Source: Phycisphaeraceae bacterium (lineage in GTDB: Bacteria; Planctomycetota; Phycisphaerae; Phycisphaerales; Phycisphaeraceae). From it: 10,079 nucleotides of DNA. The stretch covers positions 1-10,079 of the forward strand of contig JAJDCT010000039.1 in NCBI GenBank assembly GCA_029260695.1, read 5' to 3'. Below the pieces are notes generated by a model. It did not search any database, was not told where the DNA came from, and worked only from the letters and a program-made list of their open reading frames with translations. Positions 1 to 6,043 of this stretch are shown piece by piece. Position numbers and translations under genes: made by a program. Within the stretch, counting starts at the first letter, position 1; every line of letters starts with the position of its first letter.

Positions 1-687
1 AGCTTCGAGGCCGGGGGTCAGTTCAGCGACTTTTTCGAAGCGATGTTCGGGCAGTCCCATGTATACGGAAATGGCCGGTCAACAAGACACAGCCGCGTAA
101 TGGACGACATGCTGAAGAATCTAAATCAGGGACAGGGCCAAAGCGCCCCGCGCCAGCCACAACTTCAGGAAGCCCCGATCTCGATCAGCCTCCACGAAGC
201 CTTCCACGGCTCGACCCGTCGGCTGGACCTGCAAGGGCCCACAGGCCGCAAAACAGTCGAGGTCAAGATCCCCAAAGGCACCGCCCACGGCTCAAAAATA
301 AGGCTCGCAGGCGAAGGGCTGATCCTCAAGGTCAGTGTTGGCGCGCACCCGTCGTTCACCCTCACTGGCCGAGACCTGACCACCGACGTCAATCTTGCTC
401 CCTGGCAGGCGGCGCTGGGTGACCAGGTAGACGTCGAAACGATGGACGGCACGGTCAGCCTCAACGTCCCGCCGGGCACTGACTCCGGGCAGAAGCTACG
501 GCTCAAGGGCAAGGGATTACCCAGCCAAAAGGGCTCGGCCGGGGACCTCTTCGTCCGGCTGCTTATCGCCGTCCCCAAGGAGCTTACCGACCGCGAACGA
601 GAACTCTATGAACAGCTGAAACAGGCCTCGGGCGACCCGCCCCATGAGGAGCCGCCCGAGGAGAGCCCATCCGAGGGAGATGAGTAA
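1..687 (+). CDS. DnaJ/CbpA-like co-chaperone, C-terminal part (5' end outside window)
   Basis: The frame is open from base 1, so the gene enters from the left and the J-domain with its HPD motif lies outside the window. The visible 228 residues start with a Gly/Phe-type stretch ([10 protein letters not shown], residues 8-17), followed by the two beta-rich substrate-binding C-terminal domains of Hsp40: CTD I from about residue 59 ([12 protein letters not shown]) and CTD II with LAPWQAALG near 132-140 and RLKGKGLP near 167-174. No CxxCxGxG zinc-finger repeats are present, so this is class B (CbpA/DnaJB-like) rather than classical DnaJ. The family delivers misfolded clients to DnaK and works with ClpB in the cytoplasm. 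The C-terminus is an acidic, Pro/Glu-rich tail. CTD I appears to lack the Gly-rich loop ending in GDL that normally follows the RLxGxG motif (around base 318). The stop overlaps the clpB start by one base (TAATG), indicating translational coupling. Confidence 0.88.
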   Translation, partial: SFEAGGQFSDFFEAMFGQSHVYGNGRSTRHSRVMDDMLKNLNQGQGQSAPRQPQLQEAPISISLHEAFHGSTRRLDLQGPTGRKTVEVKIPKGTAHGSKIRLAGEGLILKVSVGAHPSFTLTGRDLTTDVNLAPWQAALGDQVDVETMDGTVSLNVPPGTDSGQKLRLKGKGLPSQKGSAGDLFVRLLIAVPKELTDRERELYEQLKQASGDPPHEEPPEESPSEGDE

Positions 688-3371
688 TGGACCCCAGTAA
701 ATTCACCCAGAAAACCCAGGAAGCGCTGCAGTCCGCGCAGAACATCGCTGTGACCCGTGGCCACCAGGCCGTGGATGCCGAGCACCTGTTGCACGCCCTG
801 TGCGAGCAGGACGGTGGGCTGGTTCCGCGTCTACTTGAAAAGCTCCAGCGCCCGACGGATGTCGTCATCGGGGAACTGACCCGTGAGTTGGATGGCCGCC
901 CCCACATCTCGGGCCCCGGGGCATCCGGGGGCGAGCCGGGCAAGGTCTATCTGACGCAACCGCTCAACGAAATACTCGTCAACGCCGAGCAGCAGGCCAA
1001 GCGGCTCAAGGACGAGTACGTCTCGGTCGAGCACCTGCTGCTTGGGATACTCGACAAGCCCGACACCACCCCCGCCGGCCGCATCCTTAAAGGCTTAGGC
1101 ATCACCCGCGACGCCCTGCTGCACGCACTGACCGAAGTCCGTGGCAACCAGCGCGTCCAGTCCGACAACCCCGAGGCGACCTACGAAGCACTCGAGCGCT
1201 ACGGCCGAGACCTCGTGGTCATGGCACGTGACGGCAAGCTCGACCCGGTCATCGGCCGGGACGAAGAGATCCGCTCGGTGATCCGTGTCCTGTCGCGCAA
1301 GACCAAGAACAACCCCGTACTCATCGGCGAGCCGGGCGTCGGCAAGACCGCGATCGCCGAGGGTTTGGCCCAGCGCATCGTCCGCGGCGATGTCCCCGAG
1401 GGCCTGAAAAACAAGACTATTTTCGCCCTGGATATGGGCTCGCTGGTCGCCGGTGCGAAATTCCGTGGCGAGTTTGAAGAGCGCCTCAAGGCCGTGCTGA
1501 ATGAGATCAAGCAGGCCGAGGGACGCATCCTTTTGTTCATCGACGAGCTGCACACGATCGTCGGGGCCGGCAAGGCAGAAGGCGCCATGGACGCTGGGAA
1601 CATGCTCAAGCCCATGCTCGCAAGGGGTGAGCTGCACTGCCTGGGCGCGACCACACTCGACGAATACCGCCAATACATCGAGAAAGACGCTGCTTTAGAA
1701 CGGCGGTTCCAGCCCGTAAAAATCGAACCCCCGACGGTCGAGGACACCGTCTCGATCCTGCGTGGGCTGCGCGAACGGTTCGAGGTGCATCACGGCGTAA
1801 AGATCCAGGACGCCGCGATCGTCGCCGCGGCCGTGCTGTCGGATAGGTACATCTCCGACCGGTTCCTGCCAGACAAGGCGATCGACCTGGTGGACGAGGC
1901 CTGCGCGATGATCCGCACGGAGATCGATTCGATGCCCGCGGAACTGGACCGGGTCAGCCGACGGGTGATGCAACTGGAGATCGAAGAGGCCGCACTCAAG
2001 AAGGAAAAAGACGACGCCAGCCGCTTACGGCTCAGCGATCTCCAGAAGGAACTCGCCGACCTCAAGCACCAGGCCGACACGATGCGCACCCAGTGGGAGA
2101 ACGAGAAGGCAGAGCTGGGCAAGGCCCAGAAAGTCCGCGAACGGATCGAGCAGGTCCGCCACGACATCGAGGTCGCCGAGCGCGATTACGACCTGGAGCG
2201 CGCCGCCCAACTTAAGCACGGCGAGCTGCCGGATCTGCTTAAACAACTAAAAGCCGCCGAGGCGCAGGATTCAGGCGAAACGGACAGCAATTCCCGGGGC
2301 GGGGATAGCTCCGGGGGCAACTCCGGGGGCGGGGGCGAGCGCCTGCTTCACGAAGAGGTCAGCGAGGACCAGATCGCCCAGATCGTCGCCCGCTGGACCG
2401 GCATCCCTGTCACTCGGCTAATCGAAGGCGAACGCCAGAAGCTATTACACCTGGACAAAACGCTCCACGAACGTGTGGTCGGCCAGGACCAGGCGGTGCA
2501 ACTCGTCGCCGATGCTGTCATCCGCGCCCGGGCGGGGATCAAAGACCCCAAACGCCCGATCGGCTCGTTCATCTTCTTAGGCCCGACCGGCGTGGGGAAG
2601 ACCGAACTGGCCCGCGCCTTGGCCGAGGCCCTATTCGATAGCGAAGACAACATCGTCCGTATCGACATGAGCGAGTACATGGAGAAGCACGCCGTGTCCC
2701 GGCTGATCGGCGCCCCTCCCGGATACATCGGCTTCGAGGAGGGCGGGCAACTCACCGAAGCCGTCCGGCGAAAGCCCTACTCCGTGGTCTTATTCGACGA
2801 GATCGAGAAGGCTCACCACGACGTGTTCAACGTACTCCTGCAGATCCTCGACGACGGGCGGGTCACCGACAGCCACGGCCGAACCGTCAACTTCAAAAAC
2901 ACCGTCATCATCATGACCAGCAACATCGGCAGCCGGCACCTCCTGGACGATCAGGTGCTCGGCGGTGGGCAGATCAGCGAATCCTCCCGCAACGCGGTGA
3001 TGGCCGAGCTGCGCCAGTATTTCCGCCCCGAGTTTCTCAACCGGGTGGATGACACGGTCCTGTTCCAGCCGCTTGGGATCGACCAGATCACCCACATCCT
3101 GGACCTGTTGCTGGCGGATATCCAGAAGCGGCTGGATGACCGTTCGATCACATTGACCCTGACCGACGCCGCCAAGCGCCACGCCGCAGAGGCTGGCTAC
3201 GACCCGGTTTACGGCGCCAGGCCCCTGAAACGCTACCTCCAGCACGAGATTGAGACCCGCTTGGGCCGAGCTATGATCGCCGGGGAAGTGCCCGACGGCT
3301 CGGTGGCGGGCTTCGATGTGGCCGAGGACCGGCTGGTTTTGACCATTGAAGATACATGTAAGATGTTGTAG
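687..3371 (+). CDS. clpB: ATP-dependent disaggregase ClpB (Hsp100)
   Basis: This is an 894-aa hexameric AAA+ unfoldase that threads aggregated proteins through its pore together with DnaK/DnaJ in the cytoplasm. Visible parts in order: Clp N-domain repeats (about 1-150); NBD1 with Walker A GEPGVGKT (214-221), Walker B D286/E287 and arginine fingers R339/R340; a long coiled-coil M-domain (about 413-528), which separates ClpB from ClpA and gives the DnaK-dependent type; a Gly/Ser-rich linker (about 529-550); NBD2 with Walker A GPTGVGKT (632-639), Walker B D704/E705, pore loop GYIG (Y680), arginine finger R786 and sensor-2 GAR (R845). NBD1 pore loop reads KFRG, with F259 where most ClpB have Tyr. 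It is about 35 residues longer than the E. coli protein, mostly from the linker and the C-terminus. The start ATG follows a GAGGGAG Shine-Dalgarno (673-679) inside the end of the co-chaperone gene. Confidence 0.97.
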   Translation: MDPSKFTQKTQEALQSAQNIAVTRGHQAVDAEHLLHALCEQDGGLVPRLLEKLQRPTDVVIGELTRELDGRPHISGPGASGGEPGKVYLTQPLNEILVNAEQQAKRLKDEYVSVEHLLLGILDKPDTTPAGRILKGLGITRDALLHALTEVRGNQRVQSDNPEATYEALERYGRDLVVMARDGKLDPVIGRDEEIRSVIRVLSRKTKNNPVLIGEPGVGKTAIAEGLAQRIVRGDVPEGLKNKTIFALDMGSLVAGAKFRGEFEERLKAVLNEIKQAEGRILLFIDELHTIVGAGKAEGAMDAGNMLKPMLARGELHCLGATTLDEYRQYIEKDAALERRFQPVKIEPPTVEDTVSILRGLRERFEVHHGVKIQDAAIVAAAVLSDRYISDRFLPDKAIDLVDEACAMIRTEIDSMPAELDRVSRRVMQLEIEEAALKKEKDDASRLRLSDLQKELADLKHQADTMRTQWENEKAELGKAQKVRERIEQVRHDIEVAERDYDLERAAQLKHGELPDLLKQLKAAEAQDSGETDSNSRGGDSSGGNSGGGGERLLHEEVSEDQIAQIVARWTGIPVTRLIEGERQKLLHLDKTLHERVVGQDQAVQLVADAVIRARAGIKDPKRPIGSFIFLGPTGVGKTELARALAEALFDSEDNIVRIDMSEYMEKHAVSRLIGAPPGYIGFEEGGQLTEAVRRKPYSVVLFDEIEKAHHDVFNVLLQILDDGRVTDSHGRTVNFKNTVIIMTSNIGSRHLLDDQVLGGGQISESSRNAVMAELRQYFRPEFLNRVDDTVLFQPLGIDQITHILDLLLADIQKRLDDRSITLTLTDAAKRHAAEAGYDPVYGARPLKRYLQHEIETRLGRAMIAGEVPDGSVAGFDVAEDRLVLTIEDTCKML

Positions 3372-3388
3372 GAAAGCATCTTACGTGT
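3354..3388 (+). other. Stem-loop spanning the clpB stop codon
   Basis: ACATGTAAGATG (3354-3365) pairs with CATCTTACGTGT (3377-3388): 12 base pairs with one G-U and an 11-nt loop that contains the TAG stop (3369-3371). No T-run follows, so it is not a canonical intrinsic terminator. It may protect the 3' end of the dnaJ-clpB message, assist termination, or act at the DNA level. The pairing is seen directly; the role is unknown. Confidence 0.6.
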
Positions 3389-3399
3389 TAGACCGATCC

Positions 3400-3476
3400 C
3401 CGGCCGGAATCTTAGCCGGATAGCTCAGGCCCGACTTCGGCCTAAGCCGTAATAAAACGGCCATTCAAGGGTTTTT
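3400..3476 (+). other. Hairpin-rich intergenic stretch after clpB, possible weak terminator
   Basis: Three short hairpins follow one another. CCGGC (3400-3404) pairs with GCCGG (3415-3419). GCT-c-AGGCC (3423-3431) pairs with GGCCT-a-AGC (3439-3447). GCCGT (3446-3450) pairs with ACGGC (3457-3461) and is followed, ten bases later, by six Ts (3471-3476). The T-run is not adjacent to a strong stem, so termination of the clpB transcript here is only a guess. The last hairpin and T-run have a counterpart at 4565-4593, so they belong to the duplicated unit rather than to clpB. Confidence 0.3.
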
Positions 3477-3496
3477 TCAGAGATTTTGGTTAAATG

Positions 3497-3537
3497 CCCA
3501 ATTTGGGTATGACCCATCGGCCCGGTGCGGTTACCCT
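3497..3537 (+). promoter_or_regulatory. Putative promoter region of first PEP-CTERM gene with CCC-AATTT-GGG element
   Basis: A palindrome CCCAATTTGGG (3497-3507) lies 25 bases before TACCCT (3532-3537), which sits where the second unit has the better -10 box TATACT. GGCCCGGTG (3519-3527) lies 13 bases before the -10, as in the second unit and in the pseudopilin gene. No good -35 hexamer is seen, so an activator bound at the palindrome (about -42 from the presumed start) is possible. The -10 is poor here. The elements are seen; promoter function is inferred. Confidence 0.4.
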
Positions 3538-3754
3538 TGGAGTGTTATGCGCTGGAGGGCGTGTGATCGGGTGGAGGAGAGAGCATCCATACAAGGATGG
3601 AGCGCACACCTCTTGTCGGCCTAAACAGGCCGGCTGTCCGATCAATGGCCTCTACTTCGGTGCTTGGCCCACAGGTCGATTCGGACCCGTGGAGGGGATG
3701 CGTGGTGAGTCACTTACCGGTTTGTTTTCTTAATAGATTGGAGAGGGAGAAGCA
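3538..3754 (+). promoter_or_regulatory. Candidate structured 5' leader RNA, copy 1
   Basis: About 215 nt separate the presumed promoter from the gene, unusually long for a simple 5' UTR. Possible helices: TATGC (3546-3550) with GCGTG (3559-3563); GGGTG (3569-3573) with CATCC (3584-3588), enclosing a purine loop GAGGAGAGAG; CGGCCT (3617-3622) with AGGCCG (3627-3632), loop aaac; CTGT (3634-3637) with ACAG (3671-3674), enclosing a C(UUCG)G-type hairpin. An alternative pairs CATCC (3584-3588) with GGATG (3595-3599). The same helices can form in copy 2 with altered bases. TGAGTcACT (3706-3714) and a pyrimidine stretch precede the ribosome site GGAGAGGGAGA (3740-3750). A 79-codon open frame here is not conserved in phase between copies. 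I recognise no known riboswitch class. Confidence 0.55.
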
Positions 3755-4441
3755 ATGAAAAAGTGTAAATTTGCTTTGGTACTTGGCGTGTCCGCAGCCC
3801 TCGGGCTGGGTGCGTCACAGGCTTCGGCCAGCCTGATCATTACAGCCGTGTTCGATGGGCCGCTGCCCGGAGGCGACCCCAAGGGCGTCGAACTGACCGC
3901 AACCGCCAACATCGCCGACCTGTCGATCTACGGCCTTGAAACGGCGAGTAACGGCGCCCCTTCCAGCGGCGTCCCAGAGGCCACTTTGCCGGCCGTTGCG
4001 CTCAACGCGGGCGATCACTTCTACGTCGTCAACGGTAACGGCGTCGATTTTACCCAGTGGTTTGGGTTCGCCCCCGACGTAACTGTGGCGGCCGGCGGCG
4101 CGGTGAATCATAACGGCGATGATGTGATCATCCTGTATGAAAGCGGCGCGGTCCACGATCAGTTTGGTGAGACCAACGTCGACGGGAGCCTTACGGCCTG
4201 GGACACCCTGGACGGCTGGGCCTACCGCAACAACGGTGCTTCGGCCAACGGCGGCACGTTCTTCGCCAGCAACTGGTCCTTCTCCGGCGCCAACGCCTGG
4301 GACGGCGATGACGGTGCGTTGGACGACGGCACCAACGCCCTGTCCACCCCCCCGATGCCGATCGGGACCTACGTCCCCGAGCCCGCCAGCCTCTCGCTAC
4401 TGGGTTTGGGCGGTCTGGTGATGCTCCGCCGCAAGGCCTGA
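3755..4441 (+). CDS. Secreted PEP-CTERM protein with lamin-tail-like (LTD) domain
   Basis: This 228-aa exported protein starts with a Sec signal peptide (KK at 2-3, hydrophobic core to about 20, cleavage probably after ASA at residue 25). It ends with a PEP-CTERM sorting tail (207-228: VPEPAS, hydrophobic stretch, RRKA) of the kind an exosortase recognises and removes. The body, from SLIITAVFDGPLPGGDPKGVEL through FYVVNGN, FGFAP, NGDDVIILYESG, DQFGETNVDG and GWAYRNNG, follows the strand pattern I associate with bacterial lamin-tail-like domains in secreted proteins. No catalytic residues stand out, so binding or a structural role at the surface or in the matrix is more likely than enzymatic activity. 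The start is set by GGAGAGGGAGA five bases or less upstream. It has its own long leader and terminator, so it is probably monocistronic. The LTD call is from memory of the pattern; signal peptide and PEP tail are clear. Confidence 0.85.
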   Translation: MKKCKFALVLGVSAALGLGASQASASLIITAVFDGPLPGGDPKGVELTATANIADLSIYGLETASNGAPSSGVPEATLPAVALNAGDHFYVVNGNGVDFTQWFGFAPDVTVAAGGAVNHNGDDVIILYESGAVHDQFGETNVDGSLTAWDTLDGWAYRNNGASANGGTFFASNWSFSGANAWDGDDGALDDGTNALSTPPMPIGTYVPEPASLSLLGLGGLVMLRRKA

Positions 4442-4497
4442 TAGGCCACAAATGTCCCAAAATTAGCCCTGAGGGGTTAAAAACGAGTATTTTATAT

Positions 4498-4527
4498 GGG
4501 TGGGCCTTAACAGGCCCGCCCTTTTTT
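4498..4527 (+). terminator. Intrinsic terminator of first PEP-CTERM unit
   Basis: GGGTGGGCCT (4498-4507), loop TAAC, AGGCCCGCCC (4512-4521), then six Ts (4522-4527). The 10-bp stem has one U-G pair. Compared with 5744-5774, two stem pairs differ yet pairing is kept. Confidence 0.92.
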
Positions 4528-4614
4528 ATGGAATCTTCCCCATTCCATTCCCCCCTCGCCCAGAGCGGATAACCGGCCCTCTGAAGGTTTTTTCGGTAAG
4601 AGTTGGGTTAATTC

Positions 4615-4655
4615 CCCAATTAGGGCATGGCCGATCGGCCCGGTTCGGTTATACT
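4615..4655 (+). promoter_or_regulatory. Putative promoter of second PEP-CTERM gene
   Basis: TATACT (4650-4655) is a good -10 candidate. CCCAATTAGGG (4615-4625) ends 25 bases before it, and GGCCCGGT starts 13 bases before it (4637), both in the same positions as in the first unit. No TTGACA-like -35 is seen at 16-19 bases. A start near 4662 would make a leader of about 200 nt. Confidence 0.5.
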
Positions 4656-4864
4656 TGGTGTGTCACGCGCTGGAGGGCGTGTGATCGGATGGAGGAGAGA
4701 GAGCATCCACTGAAAGGTACGCACTTCTCATGTCTGCTTAGGCAGGCGACTGTCCGGTCATTCGTTTTCACTTCGGCACGCGGCCCACAGGTCGGCTTAG
4801 GCCAGTGGTGCGTTTTGTGAGTAACTAACCGGTTCGTTTCATTTTCTTAGGAGAGGAAGAGACC
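4656..4864 (+). promoter_or_regulatory. Candidate structured 5' leader RNA, copy 2
   Basis: Homologous to 3538-3754. Helices: CACGC (4664-4668) with GCGTG (4677-4681), where copy 1 has TATGC and still pairs through G-U; GGATG (4687-4691) with CATCC (4704-4708), A-U replacing a G-U, enclosing a purine loop two bases longer; CTGC (4734-4737) with GCAG (4742-4745), replacing the longer CGGCCT/AGGCCG hairpin at the same place; CTGT (4750-4753) with ACAG (4787-4790). TGAGTaACT (4818-4826) and a T-rich tract precede AGGAGAGGAAGAG (4850-4862). The CTTCTC tract (4724-4729) could pair with GAGAGG (4851-4856) of the ribosome site. Confidence 0.55.
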
Positions 4865-5698
4865 ATGATGAAGTTTACGTTTGGTATAGCTGCGGTGGCT
4901 GCTTTTGGGCTGTTCGCGGGACAGGCCTCAGCGGTAACGCTGATAGCCGATGGGTTTGATTACGCCGATGGTCAGTTGACGGATAGCCTGCACTTAGGCG
5001 TACCCGGCGACAACGTCGGCCTCGGTAATTGGACAGGTCACAGCGGCACCACTTTCGATGACAACGTTGATGTTCTTGGTGGTCAAGCCATTCTGAACAA
5101 CTCCGGCAGCGAAGATGTTAATCGCATCGCCGCTGGCGGTGTCACCAACAACAGCACCGACAAGTGGTACTACGCCGCCAAGTTCACCGTGACCGACGAC
5201 GATCTGGTTAACCCCCTTGTCAATCAAGACTATTTCATCCACTTCCGATCCGGCTTCACCTTCAGCGGCCGGGCGTGGATTGCCCAACCTAATTTAACCG
5301 CCGGCAAGTTCTCGATCGGCCTGACGGCCAGTAGCAGTAGTGGCGGCCCGCTGGCCAAGACCGCTGACATCGACTACGGCGTAGAGCACACCATCGTCGT
5401 GTCCTATGATCCAGCAACCGGTACGTCGGACCTCTGGCTGAACCCCGCCAGCGAGGCCGATCCATTCATCACGGTCACCGAAGCGGCTGGCAGGCTCGTA
5501 GATTCGCTCGCCCTTCGTCAGGACTTCATCAGCGGTGGTACTGGCAATCCAGCGATTGCGGATAACGAGATCGCCGTCAACGGCGTGGGTATGGCGACAA
5601 CGTGGGCGGAAGCCTTCGCTGGCTCGATGGTTCCCGAACCCGCCAGCCTCACGCTGCTGGGTCTGGGTGGTCTGGCGATGCTTCGCCGCAAGGCCTGA
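4865..5698 (+). CDS. Secreted PEP-CTERM protein with concanavalin/LamG-like jelly-roll
   Basis: A 277-aa exported protein with a signal peptide (1-23, cleavage after ASA) and a PEP-CTERM tail (256-277, VPEPAS, hydrophobic stretch, RRKA) nearly identical to its upstream neighbour's. The body begins LIADGFDYADGQLT and continues with GNWTGHSG, KWYYAAKFTV, DYFIHFRSG, KFSIGL, HTIVVSYDPATGTSDLWLNP and LALRQ. This order of beta-strand motifs is typical of LamG/concanavalin A-like sandwich proteins in Planctomycete PEP-CTERM families. Such domains usually bind carbohydrate or build surface structures; no enzyme motif is evident. Two ATGs lie in tandem (4865 and 4868). The first is taken; the ribosome site AGGAGAGGAAGAG just upstream fits either. 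Expected to be exported by Sec, processed by an exosortase encoded elsewhere, and retained in or released through the envelope. The fold call is from motif pattern only. Confidence 0.85.
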   Translation: MMKFTFGIAAVAAFGLFAGQASAVTLIADGFDYADGQLTDSLHLGVPGDNVGLGNWTGHSGTTFDDNVDVLGGQAILNNSGSEDVNRIAAGGVTNNSTDKWYYAAKFTVTDDDLVNPLVNQDYFIHFRSGFTFSGRAWIAQPNLTAGKFSIGLTASSSSGGPLAKTADIDYGVEHTIVVSYDPATGTSDLWLNPASEADPFITVTEAAGRLVDSLALRQDFISGGTGNPAIADNEIAVNGVGMATTWAEAFAGSMVPEPASLTLLGLGGLAMLRRKA

Positions 5699-5743
5699 GT
5701 GTCCGATAACGAGTCTTGAAGGCTCAAACACTGAGTATTGAAA

Positions 5744-5774
5744 GGGTGGGCCCTAACGGGCCCACCCTTTTTTT
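5744..5774 (+). terminator. Intrinsic terminator of second PEP-CTERM unit
   Basis: A perfect 10-bp stem, GGGTGGGCCC (5744-5753) with GGGCCCACCC (5758-5767), loop TAAC, followed by seven Ts (5768-5774). The loop is identical to that of the terminator at 4498-4527. Confidence 0.95.
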
Positions 5775-6003
5775 GGACGATTTCGCTGGGATTCGAGGCA
5801 AATCCCCTGGGATTTCGGGCCCGCCCAGAGGGAATCCGGGGCCGGAGAGACATCTTGAGTCCCGCCACAACCCCAGCCCCGGACAGCGGTTTCAGCCTTT
5901 AATACTAGACCTTATTGTCTGAATTCACCATGGCGGAGCCCCCGAAAATCGGCGTCGGGGTCCGTCTGGGGGAGCGGTTAGGAATGAGTTTTACGTTTAT
6001 ACT
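5775..6003. other. Intergenic stretch, no gene seen; several hairpins
   Basis: No convincing coding frame on either strand. GGGATT (5788-5793) can pair with AATCCC (5801-5806), in competition with CTGGG (5807-5811) to CCCAG (5824-5828), extended by CC/GG. CCCCG (5940-5944) can pair with CGGGG (5956-5960), extended by an outer GGA/TCC. None has a T-run. Function unknown. Confidence 0.3.
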
Positions 6004-6006
6004 GGG

Positions 6007-6043
6007 ATTTTGGGTTCGTCCAAAGGCCCGGTGAGGGTACAAT
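6007..6043 (+). promoter_or_regulatory. Putative pseudopilin promoter, related to the two PEP-CTERM promoters
   Basis: TACAAT (6038-6043) is a good -10 candidate. GGCCCGGTG (6025-6033) starts 13 bases before it, the same offset as in the two PEP-CTERM promoters, and ATTTTGGGT (6007-6015) takes the place of their AATTTGGGT or AATTAGGGC, one base closer. From GGCCCGGTG to the end of the -10 it matches the first unit at 15 of 19 positions. The left CCC of the palindrome is GGG here, so only the right half-site is kept. Confidence 0.5.

Larger units (their letters stand above)
3446..4527 (+). repeat. Copy 1 of a duplicated expression unit (promoter-leader-PEP-CTERM gene-terminator)
   Basis: This stretch is a paralogue of 4565-5774. 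Similarity covers the upstream region, the leader, the PEP-CTERM tail and the terminator, but not the protein body. Counted by eye, 3516-3579 matches 4634-4697 at 57 of 64 positions without gaps, and the tail codons 4373-4441 match 5630-5698 at 61 of 69. Between them the proteins cannot be aligned beyond the signal peptide. The unit therefore looks like a conserved shell around an exchanged coding core. Confidence 0.75.
4565..5774 (+). repeat. Copy 2 of the duplicated expression unit
   Basis: Paralogous to 3446-4527; see that copy for the counts. It begins at the small CGG-ataa-CCG hairpin and T-run (4588-4593) and ends at the terminator. A 22-base run (4667-4688, matching 3549-3570) and a 13-base run (4782-4794, matching 3666-3678) are identical between the copies, both in the non-coding leader. 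Confidence 0.75.

Noticed and set aside
1095..1747. Long reverse-strand frames inside clpB
   Set aside because: They are shadows of a highly conserved coding sequence in GC-rich DNA.
3494..3733. A 79-codon open frame in the first leader as a small protein gene
   Set aside because: The homologous stretch of the second copy is read in a different phase in its first half and has an in-frame TAG in the matching phase. No ribosome site precedes the ATG. Conservation follows the RNA, not a peptide.
3538..3754. A known riboswitch (cobalamin, c-di-GMP, SAM, TPP, glycine) in the leader
   Set aside because: I could not find the hallmark core sequences of these classes; a covariance search would be needed to exclude remote variants.
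3480..3760. Sigma-54 promoters, as known for PEP-CTERM genes in some Proteobacteria
   Set aside because: No TGGCAC-N5-TTGC pattern was found upstream of any of the five surface-protein genes.
4500..4820. A 106-codon open frame covering the terminator and second leader
   Set aside because: It starts inside a terminator hairpin, lacks a ribosome site, has an atypical Arg/Cys/Trp-rich composition, and overlaps the promoter and leader.
5716..5922. A 68-codon open frame after the second PEP-CTERM gene
   Set aside because: It runs through a perfect intrinsic terminator and shows no protein-like pattern.
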